Assembly (NCBI GenBank): GCA_035578905.1
Contig: JAQJVL010001121.1
Location: 186,001-250,000 of the forward strand
Reading direction: 5' to 3'
Length of the DNA stretch: 64,000 bases
Source of the DNA: Stictocephala bisonia
Lineage: Eukaryota; Arthropoda; Insecta; Hemiptera; Membracidae
The notes below the pieces were generated by a model. That model was not told where the DNA came from and made no database searches. It was given only the letters and a program-made list of their open reading frames with translations. A program made the translations under genes and the position numbers. Positions 37,302 through 48,398 of this stretch are shown piece by piece. Positions within the stretch are counted from its first letter, which is position 1, and each line of letters starts with the position of its first letter.

Positions 37302-40300
37302 TTTTTTTTTTTACAACAACAACAATATCTTTATTCATCTCAAAAATTACATATGTACATATAGCTCCCACTACAAAAACATAATATAAGTAACAATTAC
37401 AATAATTAACAACAAATCACATACAGTCAAGTACAGAACAAACAATTAAATCCTTCTTATACAAACACATAAATATACAATACCAAGTTTGACCTAGAAT
37501 ATTGAAAAGGAAACTAAAAAGAAAAAGAAAAAAGAAAAAACTTCTGCTGAGAAAATAAAGATGATGTAAACCTCCAAGGCTAAGCCTGTGTGGAGGAACT
37601 CTTAATATTGAAATTTTGTTAATGCTGTTGACCTAACAATGACACATAAATAATAATTTTACAATAAGATTTAATTTATAATGCTCCAAACTGTACATCA
37701 GAAAACATATTTTGTTTGTATAAAATACATATCAATATTTATTTTTAGAGCCTTTATATTGAATGAAAAACTGTACTATGGCATTTTACTTAAAAAAATT
37801 ACTAAGAGTTATCTAATGTTTCAATATATTTTCAAAATGGTATACAAATGTGAATGTATGAAACATTTAAATGTGAATTATTTACGTATTTAGATAATTT
37901 TCTACTGTAAAATTTGTGTGTAACCATTTCCTAATTTTATTTCCAAACATATGAACATTCTCTATCTTTCTTAATTCTGCAGGTATCATATTGAATAAAT
38001 ATGGTGCTAAATAGTTAAAAGATTTTTTATAAAATGTGCTTACCGGTCTTGGAACATAAATAGCTTCATTTTTTCTTAATTTTGATCTGTAAACATTACT
38101 TCCACTGCTGCCTTTGCTTCTGATAAAAAATATTTTTAACACCTTATACACATATAAATGTCTAAGTGGAAGAATTCTGAAAGAGGAGAACAGTGGAAAG
38201 GATGGTTCACGTCTTGATTTTTTTGCTATCAGTCTCATATACTGTTTTTGTATTGTAATGAGTGATTTTAAGTTTGAGTAGTACGTTCCACCCCAGCATA
38301 CATTTCCATACTCCAACCTACTGTGAACTAAAGAATGATACAAGGTTCTCAGAACACTACTATTACACATATTTTTAAGGAAATAAAATATTCTAATTAT
38401 GTTATTTAATTTTTTCCTCAACTCATTTAAATGTTGCTTCCAGTTAATATTACTATCCAAAGTAACCCCTAAATATTTTATAAAATTTTCTTGAAGAATT
38501 TCATTACATTTTGTTTGGCAATAATCATTTTTACAAACGCATTCAATGCACTTATAAATAATTTTGTTTTCAAATAGTGCTTCCCCTCTAAGACTAAAAT
38601 TAATGAACTTTGTTTTATTTGTACTTAATATCATATTGTTTTTGGTGAACCACCATTGAATTGCCTGAAGATCAAGATTCATGTTATGTTCTATTTCCTT
38701 TAATGAATTTCCATGATAGCATAATGCAGTATCATCCGCGAAAGATGTTACCTTCCCATACAGCCTCGCGTTACATAAATCATTGATATAGACTAGGAAT
38801 AAGACTGGACCGAGCACAGATCCCTGTGGTACACCATACTTCATTTCAACTGAATCACTCAATACCCCATTAATTTTTACACACTGCCTTCTGCCCCTCA
38901 AGTAACTATCAAACCATCTCAAGACTACTCCCCTCACTCCAGCATTATGTAATTTTTCTAATAAAATGTCATGGTCAACCGTATCAAACGCCTTTGTTAT
39001 GTCCAAAAAAAGTCCACTTACTTTATATCCATCATTAATTCCATTAGTTACTTTACTATTAAATTCAACAACAGCCTGTTCTGTGTTTAGTCCTATTCTG
39101 AAACCATATTGATTTTTGCTAAAAAAACTTTTATTTTCAAAAAAATTTAATAATTTTTGTTTCATTACCTTTTCAAAAATCTTTGAGAAAGATGATAACA
39201 GACTAATTGGTCTATAATTATTGCATTCCAATGTTGACCCCTTTTTATGAATCGGAACAACAATAGCAAACTTCATTTGTTCTGGGAATATACCTGATTC
39301 GAAACTTTTATTAATAATATGAAGTAAAACATTACTAATTTTATTATATATTTGTTTTATTATCTTGGAACTTATACCATCAATACCAGATGATGTTTTA
39401 TTTTTTAATGATTCTACAGCTTTAGATAAATCATCAAGAGTAGCTGGTCTCAAAAACATTGATTTAATACTAACAGGTTCATAAAAAAGGTTTCTGTAAT
39501 ATTGAGTGTTAACATTTGGTGGTTTAACTACATGTTCAATTAGCTTCTCCGCTGCACACGAAAAGAAATTATTTAGTTCATTAGCAACTTCATACGGGTC
39601 ACTAATTACCCTATCTTTGCATCCTAGTTCAATTTTTGTAACTATTTTTGAATTTTGACCTGTAACCTCTTTAATGATATTCCACGTTTTTTTAGAATTT
39701 CCCTTACACTCTTCAAAAAGTACACTGTAATATTTTTGTTTCAAACATCTAATCTCTTTTTGTAAATTATTCCTAAACTCATTAAAATGTTTCCTTAATT
39801 CTAAATTATTAGGTTGTTCTTTTACCTTTTTAAAAAGGGAATTTCTTGTTTTAATCTTTTTACATGTCGAAATATTTATCCACGGTTTTAATTTAGAAAA
39901 TGCTAATTTCTTTATGTTGACTATTTTCCTGCAGTTATTTAATTTTTCCTGTAGAATGCCAATAAAAATATCAAAAGCCTTTGAAGCATCGTCTTGAAGA
40001 AAAACAGTACTCCAGTCTGTATTATTAAGCTGCTTATCTAGAAGTTTGAAATCTAATCGGTAGTTTAACCGAGTGTTCGCAGCCATGACCTTGATCGAGT
40101 CAGCTGTTGCACCGCTATTCACTTGTACATTAACAGCTGTCAAACAATGATCCGTTATCTTGCCGTCAATCACGGCGGCTTTAAACCTAACCTTATTTAC
40201 ATTTTTAGTTCGTACAAAGGCATGATCTATACAAGACTGTGAAGTGTCAGTTATTCTCGTGGGTACATTTATTAGTGATAGAAATCCATTAGAAGATATG

Positions 40301-40430
40301 GTAAGTTTATATTCATCAATTAAAAAGTTATCCTGTTGTAAGTTTAAGTTCATGTCACCTAAAATTATTACACTCACGTTCGATTTAAATTTTATGCCAG
40401 ATAAGTATAAACCAAGTTCGTCCACAAATA
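37302..40430 (-). mobile_element. LINE B, 5'-truncated non-LTR retrotransposon inserted in the 80-bp array
   Basis: Minus-strand element. Its 3' end on the plus strand is a T-run (to 37312), i.e. a poly(A) tail, preceded in sense by AATAAAGATA and a TTGTTGTTGTTG-like tract. The 5' end joins array sequence at 40430/40431 (CCACAAATA then AGCACACTTTG) part-way through the endonuclease domain, the usual result of incomplete target-primed reverse transcription. Array units flank both sides in phase. No clear target duplication longer than a base or two is visible. Confidence 0.88.
37882..40430 (-). CDS. LINE B ORF2: partial endonuclease plus reverse transcriptase
   Basis: One uninterrupted frame of about 849 codons. 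The open frame extends 14 codons upstream into the antisense of the array, to 40473, but these are not LINE sequence. Counting from that extended start: the C-terminal half of an EEP endonuclease (ILGDMNLNLQ about 37-46; SCIDHAFV about 80-87; TDH about 107-109), with the N-terminal catalytic half missing; a linker; reverse transcriptase about 355-650 (SSGIDGISSKI, NNYRPISLLSSFSKIFE, FLDITKAFDTVDHDIL, KYGVPQGSVLGPVLF, FADD 578-581); and a C-terminal region (HSRLEYGNVCWGG, then RIAKKSRR-like basic residues). CR1/Jockey-group assignment is from motif style only. No stop or frameshift is seen, so the copy is fairly young, but truncation makes it non-autonomous. Confidence 0.9.
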
Positions 40431-43240
40431 AGCACACTTTGTTCCTTATAACATACTCAATGGTCGAAGCCACTAGCAGTAGTGGCAGATCTCACTAACT
40501 AATCAATTTAAGCAAACTTTGTTCTTTATAACATACTCAATGGTCGAAGCCACTAGCAGTAGTGGCAGATCTCACTAACTAATCAATTTAAGCCACACTT
40601 TGTTCCTTATAACATACTCAATGGTCGAAACCACTAGCAGTAGTGGCAGATCTCACTAACTAATCAATTTAAGCACACTTTGTTCCTTATAACATACTCA
40701 ATGGTCGAAGCCACTAGCAGTAGTGGCAGATCTCACTAACTAATCAATTTAAGCCACACTTTGTTCCTTATAACATACTCAATGGTCGAAACCACTAGCA
40801 GTAGTGGCAGATCTCACTAACTAATCAATTTAAGCACACTTTGTTCCTTATAACATACTCAATGGTTGAAGCCACTAGCAGTAGTGGCAGATCTCACTAA
40901 CTAATCAATTTAAGCACACTTCGTTCCTTACAACATACTCAAAGGTCAAAGCTATTAGCAGTAGTGGCAGATCTCACTGACTAATCAATTTAAGCACACT
41001 TTGTTCCTTATAACATACTCAATGGTCGAAGCCACTAGCAGTAGTGGCAGATCTCACTAACTAATCAATTTAAGCACACTTTGTTCCTTATAACATACTC
41101 AATGGTCGAAGCCACTAGCAGTAGTGGCAGATCTCACTAACTAATCAATTTAAGCACACTTTGTTCCTTACAACATACTCAAAGGTCAAAGCTATTAGCA
41201 GTAGTGGCAGATCTCACTAACTAATCAATTTAAGCACACTTTGTTCCTTATAACATACTCAAGGTTCGAAGCCAATAGCAGTAGAGGCAGATCTCACTAA
41301 CTAATCAATTTAAGCACACTTTGTCCCTTATAACATACTCAAGGTTCGAAGCCAATAGCAGTAGTAGCAGATCTCACTAACTAATCAATTTAAGCACACT
41401 ATGTTCCTTATAACATACTCAAGGTTCGAAGCCAATAGCAGTAGTGGCAGATCTCACTAACTAATCAATTTAAGCACACTTTGTTCCTTACAACATACTC
41501 AAAGGTCAAAGCCACTAGTAGTAGTGGCATATCTCACTAACTAATCAATTTAAGCACACTTTGTTCCTTACAGCATACTCAAAGGTCAAAGCCACTAGTA
41601 ATAGTGGCAGATCTCACTAACTAATCAATTTAAGCACACTTTGTTCCTTATAACATACTCAAGGCTCGAAGCCATTAGCAGTAGCGGCAGATGTCACTAA
41701 CTAATCAATTTAAGCACACTTTGTTCCTTATGACATACTCAAGGCTCGAAGCCATCAGCAGTAGTGGCAGATCTCACTAACTAATCAATTTAAGCACACT
41801 TTGTTCCTTATAACATACTCAAGGGTCGAAGCCGCTAGTAATAGCGGCAGATGTCACTAACTAATCAATTTAAGCACACTTTGTTCCTTATAACATACTC
41901 AATGGTCGAAGCCACTAGCAGTAGTGGCAGATCTCACTAACTAATCAATTTAAGCAAACTTTGTTCTTTATAACATACTCAATGGTCGAAGCCACTAGCA
42001 GTAGTGGCAGATCTCACTAACTAATCAATTTAAGCCACACTTTGTTCCTTATCAACATACTCAATGGTCGAAACCATTAGCAGTAGTGGCAGATCTCACT
42101 AACTAATCAATTTAAAGCACACTTTGTTCCTTATAACATACTCAATGGTCGAAGCCACTAGCAGTAGTGGCAGATCTCACTAACTAATCAATTTAAGCCA
42201 CACTTTGTTCCTTATAACATACTCAATGGTCGAAACCAATAGCAGTAGTGGCAGATCTCACTAACTAATCAATTTAAGCACACTTTGTTCCTTATAACAT
42301 ACTCAATGGTTAAGCCACTAGCAGTAGTGGCAGATCTCACTAACTAATCAATTTAAGCACACTTTGTTCCTTATAACATACTCAATGGTCGAAGCCAATA
42401 GCAGTAGTGGCAGATCTCACTAACTAATCAATTTAAGCACACTTTGTTCCTTATAACATACTCAATGGTCGAAGCCACTAGCAGTAGTGGCAGATCTCAC
42501 TAACTAATCAATTTAAGCACACTTTGTTCCTTATAACATACTCAAGGCTCAAAGCCACTAGCAGTAGTGGCAGATCTCACTAACTAATCAATTTAAGCAC
42601 ACTTTTTTCCTTATAACATACTCAAGGCTCGAAGCCACTAGCAGTAGTGGCAGATCTCACTAACTAATCAATTTAAGCACACTTTCTTCCTTATAACATA
42701 CTCAATGGCTCGAAAGCCACTAGCAGTAGTGGCAGATCTCACTAACTAATCAATTTAAGCACACTTTGTTCCTTATAACATACTCAATGGTCGAAAGCCA
42801 CTAGCAGTAGTGGCAGATCTCACTAACTAATCAATTTAAGCACACTTTGTTCCTTATAACATACTCAATGGTCGAAACCACTAGCAGTAGTGGCAGATCT
42901 CACTAACTAATCAATTTAAGCCACACTTTGTTCCTTATAACATACTCAATGGTCGAAACCACTAGCAGTAGTGGCAGATCTCACTAACTAATCAATTTAA
43001 GCACACTTTGTTCCTTATAACATACTCAATGGTTGAAGCCACTAGCAGTAGTGGCAGATCTCACTAACTAATCAATTTAAGCACACTTCGTTCCTTACAA
43101 CATACTCAAAGGTCAAAGCTATTAGCAGTAGTGGCAGATCTCACTGACTAATCAATTTAAGCACACTTTGTTCCTTATAACATACTCAATGGTCGAAGCC
43201 ACTTGCAGTAGTGGCAGATCTCACTGACTAATCAATTTAT
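40431..43240 (+). repeat. 80-bp tandem array, about 35 copies, with embedded hairpin
   Basis: The unit reads AGCACACTTTGTTCCTTATA, ACATACTCAATGGTCGAA, then GCCACTAGCAGTAGTGGC, AGATCTCACTAACTAATCAA. Spacing is 80 bp, with 79-82 bp variants. The GCCACTA-gcag-TAGTGGC segment can form a 7-bp stem with a 4-nt loop. Some units carry GCCGCTA-gtaa-TAGCGGC (41832-41849; also the orphan unit at 37260-37277), a paired change that keeps the stem; others break it (GCCAATAGC..., GCTATTAGC...). Segments of several units are repeated as blocks: 42841-43230 repeats 40600-41040-type order. Confidence 0.97.
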
Positions 43241-43295
43241 TTGCATTACGGTAGTCTACTATTATCTATTAGATTTGTTGTAAGTAATAAATATA

Positions 43296-44064
43296 CAGGG
43301 CTTTTCAAAACCCTCGCTACAAACTTTAGGATATTAAAGGAGCTCTGTACGTTTAGTGTCTATCTGTCTGTAAGTGTATTTTATTTAAAAAGTCATATTT
43401 TTCAATATGTCAACCAAACTTAAGTAAACCTTTTGAACTTAGCGGCCATTCAAAATATTCAAATTAGAATAACTCAAAGTAATATAAAAAAGTTACAACA
43501 GTGACTTATTTAGACAATTTCAAAACAAATCCATAATGAGCCAACAATCAGAAATGGATCAAATTTAATTTAAATAGATTTAGAGTAAATAAATTCAAGC
43601 ATGTCAAAAAAATTGTTTTTTGTTATTTGATTCATTGTTGATTTGGTAACTCATTCTAGAGAAACTCATGAATGCAATAATTGTAAAAATTCAGTTATTC
43701 GTCACTGAATCTAAAAACGTAATATACCATTGAATTTCTTTTAAAATTTTTTTAAAAAGTCACTTTTGTAACTTTTTAATAAAATGAATATATCTTAAGT
43801 TATTAAAATTGAAATAATTTAAATTTTCGTCATTTCGAAATTTACCAAGCAAATGTGACCAGACTTTTTAGTAATAAGTAAAGGTTCTACTTAAGTTTAG
43901 TTAAATTTGGTCGAGAATATGGAAGAATATGATTTTTACATAAAAAAACACGTACATACGGACAGTAAACGAACAAACAGACCGTTACTTACGTTAAATT
44001 TTGGCTCCTTTTGGTCTATGGAACAATATCCCGAAGTTTGTAGCGAGAGTTTTGAAACACCCTG
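43296..44064. mobile_element. Mariner-type MITE with TA target duplication
   Basis: It starts CAGGGCTTTTCAAAACCCTC and its right end, read inward, is CAGGGTGTTTCAAAACTCTC. The inverted repeat continues through CGCTACAAACTT and GGATATT, about 40 bp with roughly five mismatches. TA lies on both sides (43294-43295, 44065-44066). The 769-bp interior has no transposase; short frames (for example 43907-44107) are incidental. The CAGGG... end resembles the ends of the 13978-18200 element only in its first bases. Confidence 0.78.
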
Positions 44065-44066
44065 TA

Positions 44067-44389
44067 TATTTATGACCATATTAAAGACCCAAGTGAATTT
44101 AAGCTGACGCGCTTACAAAGCCCATCTAACAGGAATTATATACATATTATGAAGGTCTTTAAAAACCCACAGCAGTTAAAGCTCGTATTCAGAAAAGTTA
44201 AAGTTTTGAGTAAATAAAACATTGTGTAGTTAAGAATTGAATAGATTAATAAAGTATCAAGAAAGTAAAGTTTCATGGAACTGGAGGCTCCCAGAGCGAA
44301 ACCACCCACACTATTGAAGTAACACTATCGGACACAAATATACTGTCCGAAAGTGTTACTCGAATGAAGTTACTCATTTAAACTGTTAT
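44067..44389. other. AT-rich spacer, nothing recognised
   Basis: No gene or repeat structure seen. Confidence 0.45.
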
Positions 44390-44560
44390 AGCATGAAAGT
44401 AGTATTGACCATAAACGGTAGAATTTACCCACCCTCCCACTCATACGCGTACGGTGGTATTGACCCACCCATACACCAGCAATGCCCACCCTTACACGTA
44501 CAATGTTATTGGTACGTGAGGGTTGACGCCTCAGCCACTGAACCACTTTATAACTGTAGT
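44390..44560 (-). repeat. Diverged relative of the 51-kb minisatellite, beside a tRNA box-A-like word
   Basis: CACCCATACACC, CACCCTTACACGTACAATG and CATACGCGTACGGTGGTATTGACCC-like words match, loosely, the array at 51073-51236. On the minus strand the adjacent GGTTCAGTGGCTGAGGCG resembles a tRNA/SINE box A. No box B is seen, so a SINE is not called. Confidence 0.4.
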
Positions 44561-44817
44561 ATGTGTAAATTCCATATCCTATAACCACGGGAACTGAGCA
44601 ATAGGGGGTATCAAGATTTTTACAAAGTGTCCCCTAAAGTATCGCTTCCTCTACAGCCTCTCATCACTCTATTGTGCACTCGAGTGTGACGTGCTTTGTT
44701 TGCCATCAGAGTGTCAGTGTGTTAGACAAAGACGACAACATGTTTATCCCTTTAGAGTGCTCTCGTTACCCGGAAGTGCGGTGTCAAGTAACCGATACTG
44801 AAAACAGGGGCTAGTCA

Positions 44818-45922
44818 CAGACTTACACGATGACGGGCATAACATTCCTTGTTACCGACTTACATAGTGACGGGTACAACATTCCTTGTTACCGACTTAC
44901 ATAGTGACGTGTACTACATTCCTTGTTATGGACTTACACGATGACGGGTACAACATTCCTTGTTACCGACTTACATAGTGACGTGTACTACATTCCTTGT
45001 TATGGACTTACACGATGACGGGTACAACATTCCTTGTCACCAACTTACACGATGACGGGTATAACATTCCTTGTCACCGACTTACACGATAACGGGTACA
45101 ACATTCTTGTTACCGAATTACACGATGATGGTTACAACATTCCTTGTTACTGTGTTACCGACGTACATTGTGACAGGTACGACATTCCTTGTCACCGACT
45201 TACCCAATGACGGGTACAACATTCCTTGGCACCGTCTTACATAGTGACGGGTTCAACATTCCTTGTTACCGAATTACACGATAACAGGGACAACATTCTT
45301 GTCACCGACTTACACGATGACGGGCTCAAAATTCCTTGTTACCGACTTACACGATGACAGGGACATCGTTCTTGTCACCGACTTACACGATGACGGGTTA
45401 AAAATTCCTTGTGTCCTACTTACACGATGATGAGTTCAACATTCCTTGTTACCGACTTACACGATGACGGGTTAACAATTCCTTGTTACCGACTTACACG
45501 ATGACAGGGACATCGTTCTTGTCACCGACTTACACGATGACAGGGACATCGTTCTTGTCACCGACTTACACGATGACGGGTTAACAATTCCTTGTTACCG
45601 ACTTACACGATGACATGGACATCGTTCTTGTCACCGACTTACACGATGACAGGGACATCGTTCTTGACACCGAATTACACGTTGATGGGTTAAAAATTCC
45701 TTGTGTCCTACTTACACGATGATGAGTTCAACATTCCTTGTTACCGACTTACACGATGACGGGTTAACAATTCCTTGTTACCGACTTACACGATGACAGG
45801 GACATCGTTCTTGTCACCGACTTACACGATGGCAGGGACATCGTTCTTGTCACCGACTTACACGATGACGGGTTAAAAATTCTTTGTTTCCTACTTACAC
45901 GATGACGGATAAAACATTCCTT
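44818..45922 (+). repeat. 37-bp tandem array, about 30 copies
   Basis: The unit is ACTTACACGATGACGGGTAC plus AACATTCCTTGTTACCG. 'acttac' recurs at 44821, 44858, 44895 and onward. Subtypes include GACAGGGACATCGTTCTTGTCACCG and GACGGGTTAACAATTCC. A block of about 10 units appears twice (45397-45560 and 45690-45860), showing segmental duplication. Confidence 0.95.
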
Positions 45923-45948
45923 CTCGAATCAATCAATCAATCAATCAT
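45923..45948 (+). repeat. (AATC)n microsatellite
   Basis: CGAATCAATCAATCAATCAA TCATGATTGATG-type sequence, about five AATC units, at the end of the 37-bp array. Confidence 0.85.
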
Positions 45949-46261
45949 GATTGATGTTGATTGGCCATACACCCACTTTGAATCTTAGTTCCTATCCACT
46001 TAAATCATACTACCTATCCACTATCTTTGACATATATGTTCACAACATTAATTAATGTACATCTCAAGTTAACCTTCAAGCAAGGAGTGTCGAAAATCAT
46101 TATAAATAAGGATCTGTGTTGGCCTATCTTAATGGACCAGAAGATAGTTGTTGTCATTGAGGTTAATTGACTGTCCATTAAAATATGAACGCAACTTGTC
46201 CAAAAGCAGACTTTTATTGATTGAACTAATACATAATATAACAAAACCACACAACACATTG
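45949..46261. other. Spacer, nothing recognised
   Basis: Mixed AT-rich sequence with no gene seen. An open frame on the minus strand spanning 46014-46391 owes its length partly to the neighbouring repeat. Confidence 0.4.
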
Positions 46262-46395
46262 TGCCAGCAAATGGAATCAATCTTACCAATAAAACAAGAA
46301 TTTGACTAATGTAGGCAGTAAATGAACTCGATTCTACCAATAAAACAAGAATTTGACTAATGTAGGCAGTAAATGTACTCGATTCTACCAATAAA
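46262..46395 (+). repeat. 51-bp tandem repeat, about 2.6 copies
   Basis: TCTACCAATAAAACAAGAAT followed by TTGACTAATGTAGGCAGTAA recurs at 51-bp spacing (46301, 46352), with a partial third copy. Confidence 0.9.
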
Positions 46396-46570
46396 ATAAT
46401 TAAATGTAAATGTCATCTACGCTTACGAATTTTAAATAACAGTCATTTATTATAAGAGGTTTTTTTCATGCACATTTAAAATACTTTATAAATAATCTCT
46501 AGTATTATAGTTAAAGGCGATAAATAAATTATTATATAAAGGCCTAATAATAATACAGTACAAGTCAACA

Positions 46571-46744
46571 TCACACAGCACAAATTTATTACAGTATAAG
46601 TACAAAATGTACGAATTTTATGGTATCATTTTTTGTAAACCACATTATGAATCTTGATTCACAACACATATTGTATGTAATACAAATATGTTGTAATATT
46701 TGTACATTTTGTACTTAAATTGTTATAAATTTGTGTTGTGTAAC
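46571..46744. mobile_element. Hairpin MITE-like inverted repeat
   Basis: The left arm (46571-46615: CACACAGCACAAATTTATTA, then GTACAAAATGTAC) pairs with the right arm (46693-46744: GTACATTTTGTACTTAAATT, then ATAAATTTGTGTTGTGTAAC). Arms of about 45 bp surround a loop of about 80 bp. No target duplication was fixed with confidence. Confidence 0.6.
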
Positions 46745-47249
46745 ATTTACTGGTATTATACTTCAACAAACACGTAATATGCTTAATGGGAAACTGTTAT
46801 TAAATAATAAATCTCTGATTTGTTAATAATTTTACCGATTGTACTTTTCAAATGAAATTTTTTTGACGTACTTTTACTAGTTAAATGTGAACCAATAACT
46901 GAAATCGGTTAAAAATCTATCTCATTCTTCATTATTCAATGCGTGTAAACATATTTTACAATATACACATTTCATTCGGTTTTTATCTAAATGTTTATCG
47001 CTAAAACCTTAGTTTTTTTCTTTGTTATTAGTAAGTGGCAGACTTCATTTGACTTATAATCAAACAGACAAGAAACTGATTTATTTAATATTTAAAATTC
47101 TCTAAAATAATGCTTCTCTTAAAGTTTATACTTTTCTGTGAGGTGTTCTGTGTCTATTTTTTCACATTTAAGTGATATACATTCAAGAACAGTATATTCC
47201 AATACTTTGTGTCTAGTTTATAGTTGTAAACTGTTTTACAACTTCTTGC
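46745..47249. other. AT-rich spacer, nothing recognised
   Basis: No gene or repeat seen before the 29-bp array. Confidence 0.45.
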
Positions 47250-48225
47250 ATTATCATTACTTTGCTACTTATCGTCATATTATTATTACTTTGCTACTTA
47301 TCGTCATATTATTATTACTTTGCTACTTTTCGTCATATTATCATTACTTTGCTACTTTTCGTCATACTATTACTTTGCTACTTATCGTCATATTATCATT
47401 ACTTTGCTACTTTTCGTCATATTATTACTTTGCTAATTTTCGTCATATTATCATTACTTTGCTACTTATCGTCATATTATCATTACTTTGCTACTTATCG
47501 TCATATTATCATTACTTTGCTACTTATCGTCATATTATCATTACTTTGCTACTTATCGTCATATTATCATTACTTTGCTACTAATCGTCATATTATTATT
47601 ACTTTGCTACTTATCGTCATATTATTATTACTTTGCTACTTATCGTCATATTATTATTACTTTGCTACTTATCGTCATATTATCATTACTTTGCTACGAG
47701 TACTTATCGCCATATTATCATTACTTTGCTACTTGTCGTCATATTATTATTACTTTGCTACTTATCGTCATATTATTATTACTTTGCTACTTATCGTCAT
47801 ATTATCATTACTTTGCTACTTATCATCATATTATCATTATTTTGCTAGTTATCGTCATATTATTATTACTTTGCTACTTATCGTCATATTATTATTACTT
47901 TGCTACCTGTCGTCATATTATTATTACTTTGCTACTTATCGTCATATTATTATTACTTTGCTACTTATCGTCATATTATCATTACTTTGCTACTTATCGT
48001 CATATTATCATTGCTTTGCTATTTATCGTCATATTATCATTACTTTGCTAATTATCGTCATATTATCATTACTTTGCTACTTATCGTCATATTATCATTA
48101 CTTTGCTACTTATCGTCATATTATTATTACTTTGCTACTTGTCGTCATATTATTATTACTTTGCTACTTATCGTCATATTATCATTACTTTGCTAATTAT
48201 CGTCATATTATTATTACTTTATTAT
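47250..48225 (+). repeat. 29-bp tandem array, about 33 copies
   Basis: The unit is TACTTTGCTACTTATCGTCA plus TATTATCAT. Spacing is 29 bp (47461, 47490). Because 29 is not a multiple of 3 and the unit has no stop in any plus frame, all three plus frames are open and would encode the same 29-residue hydrophobic repeat (87-nt cycle). I treat the frames as by-products of the repeat. Variants toggle TTATTATTAC/TTATCATTAC and a few bases elsewhere. Confidence 0.95.
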
Positions 48226-48398
48226 TATCAACAACTTTGTTCTGTGTACTTTAATTGATTTGCTTAAAAGGCCTAGATATTATTAATGTTAGTTAAAGTT
48301 AATTATACCACTATATGTTTATATTTGTACAAAAAAGGAATTAACTTCGGTTCAATAAAGCTATGAGAGGAACTATCACAGTTTAGAGCTTTCTGCCC

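Noticed and set aside
40431..43240. CRISPR-like array because of the palindromic core
   Set aside because: The sequence between hairpins is also repeated; there are no variable spacers and no cas genes.
44390..44560. SINE from the box-A-like word at about 44.53 kb
   Set aside because: No box B; the flank is minisatellite-like instead.
47138..48254. Multi-pass membrane protein suggested by the hydrophobic repeat frames
   Set aside because: All three plus frames give the same peptide cycle because the unit is 29 bp without stops; best explained as minisatellite.
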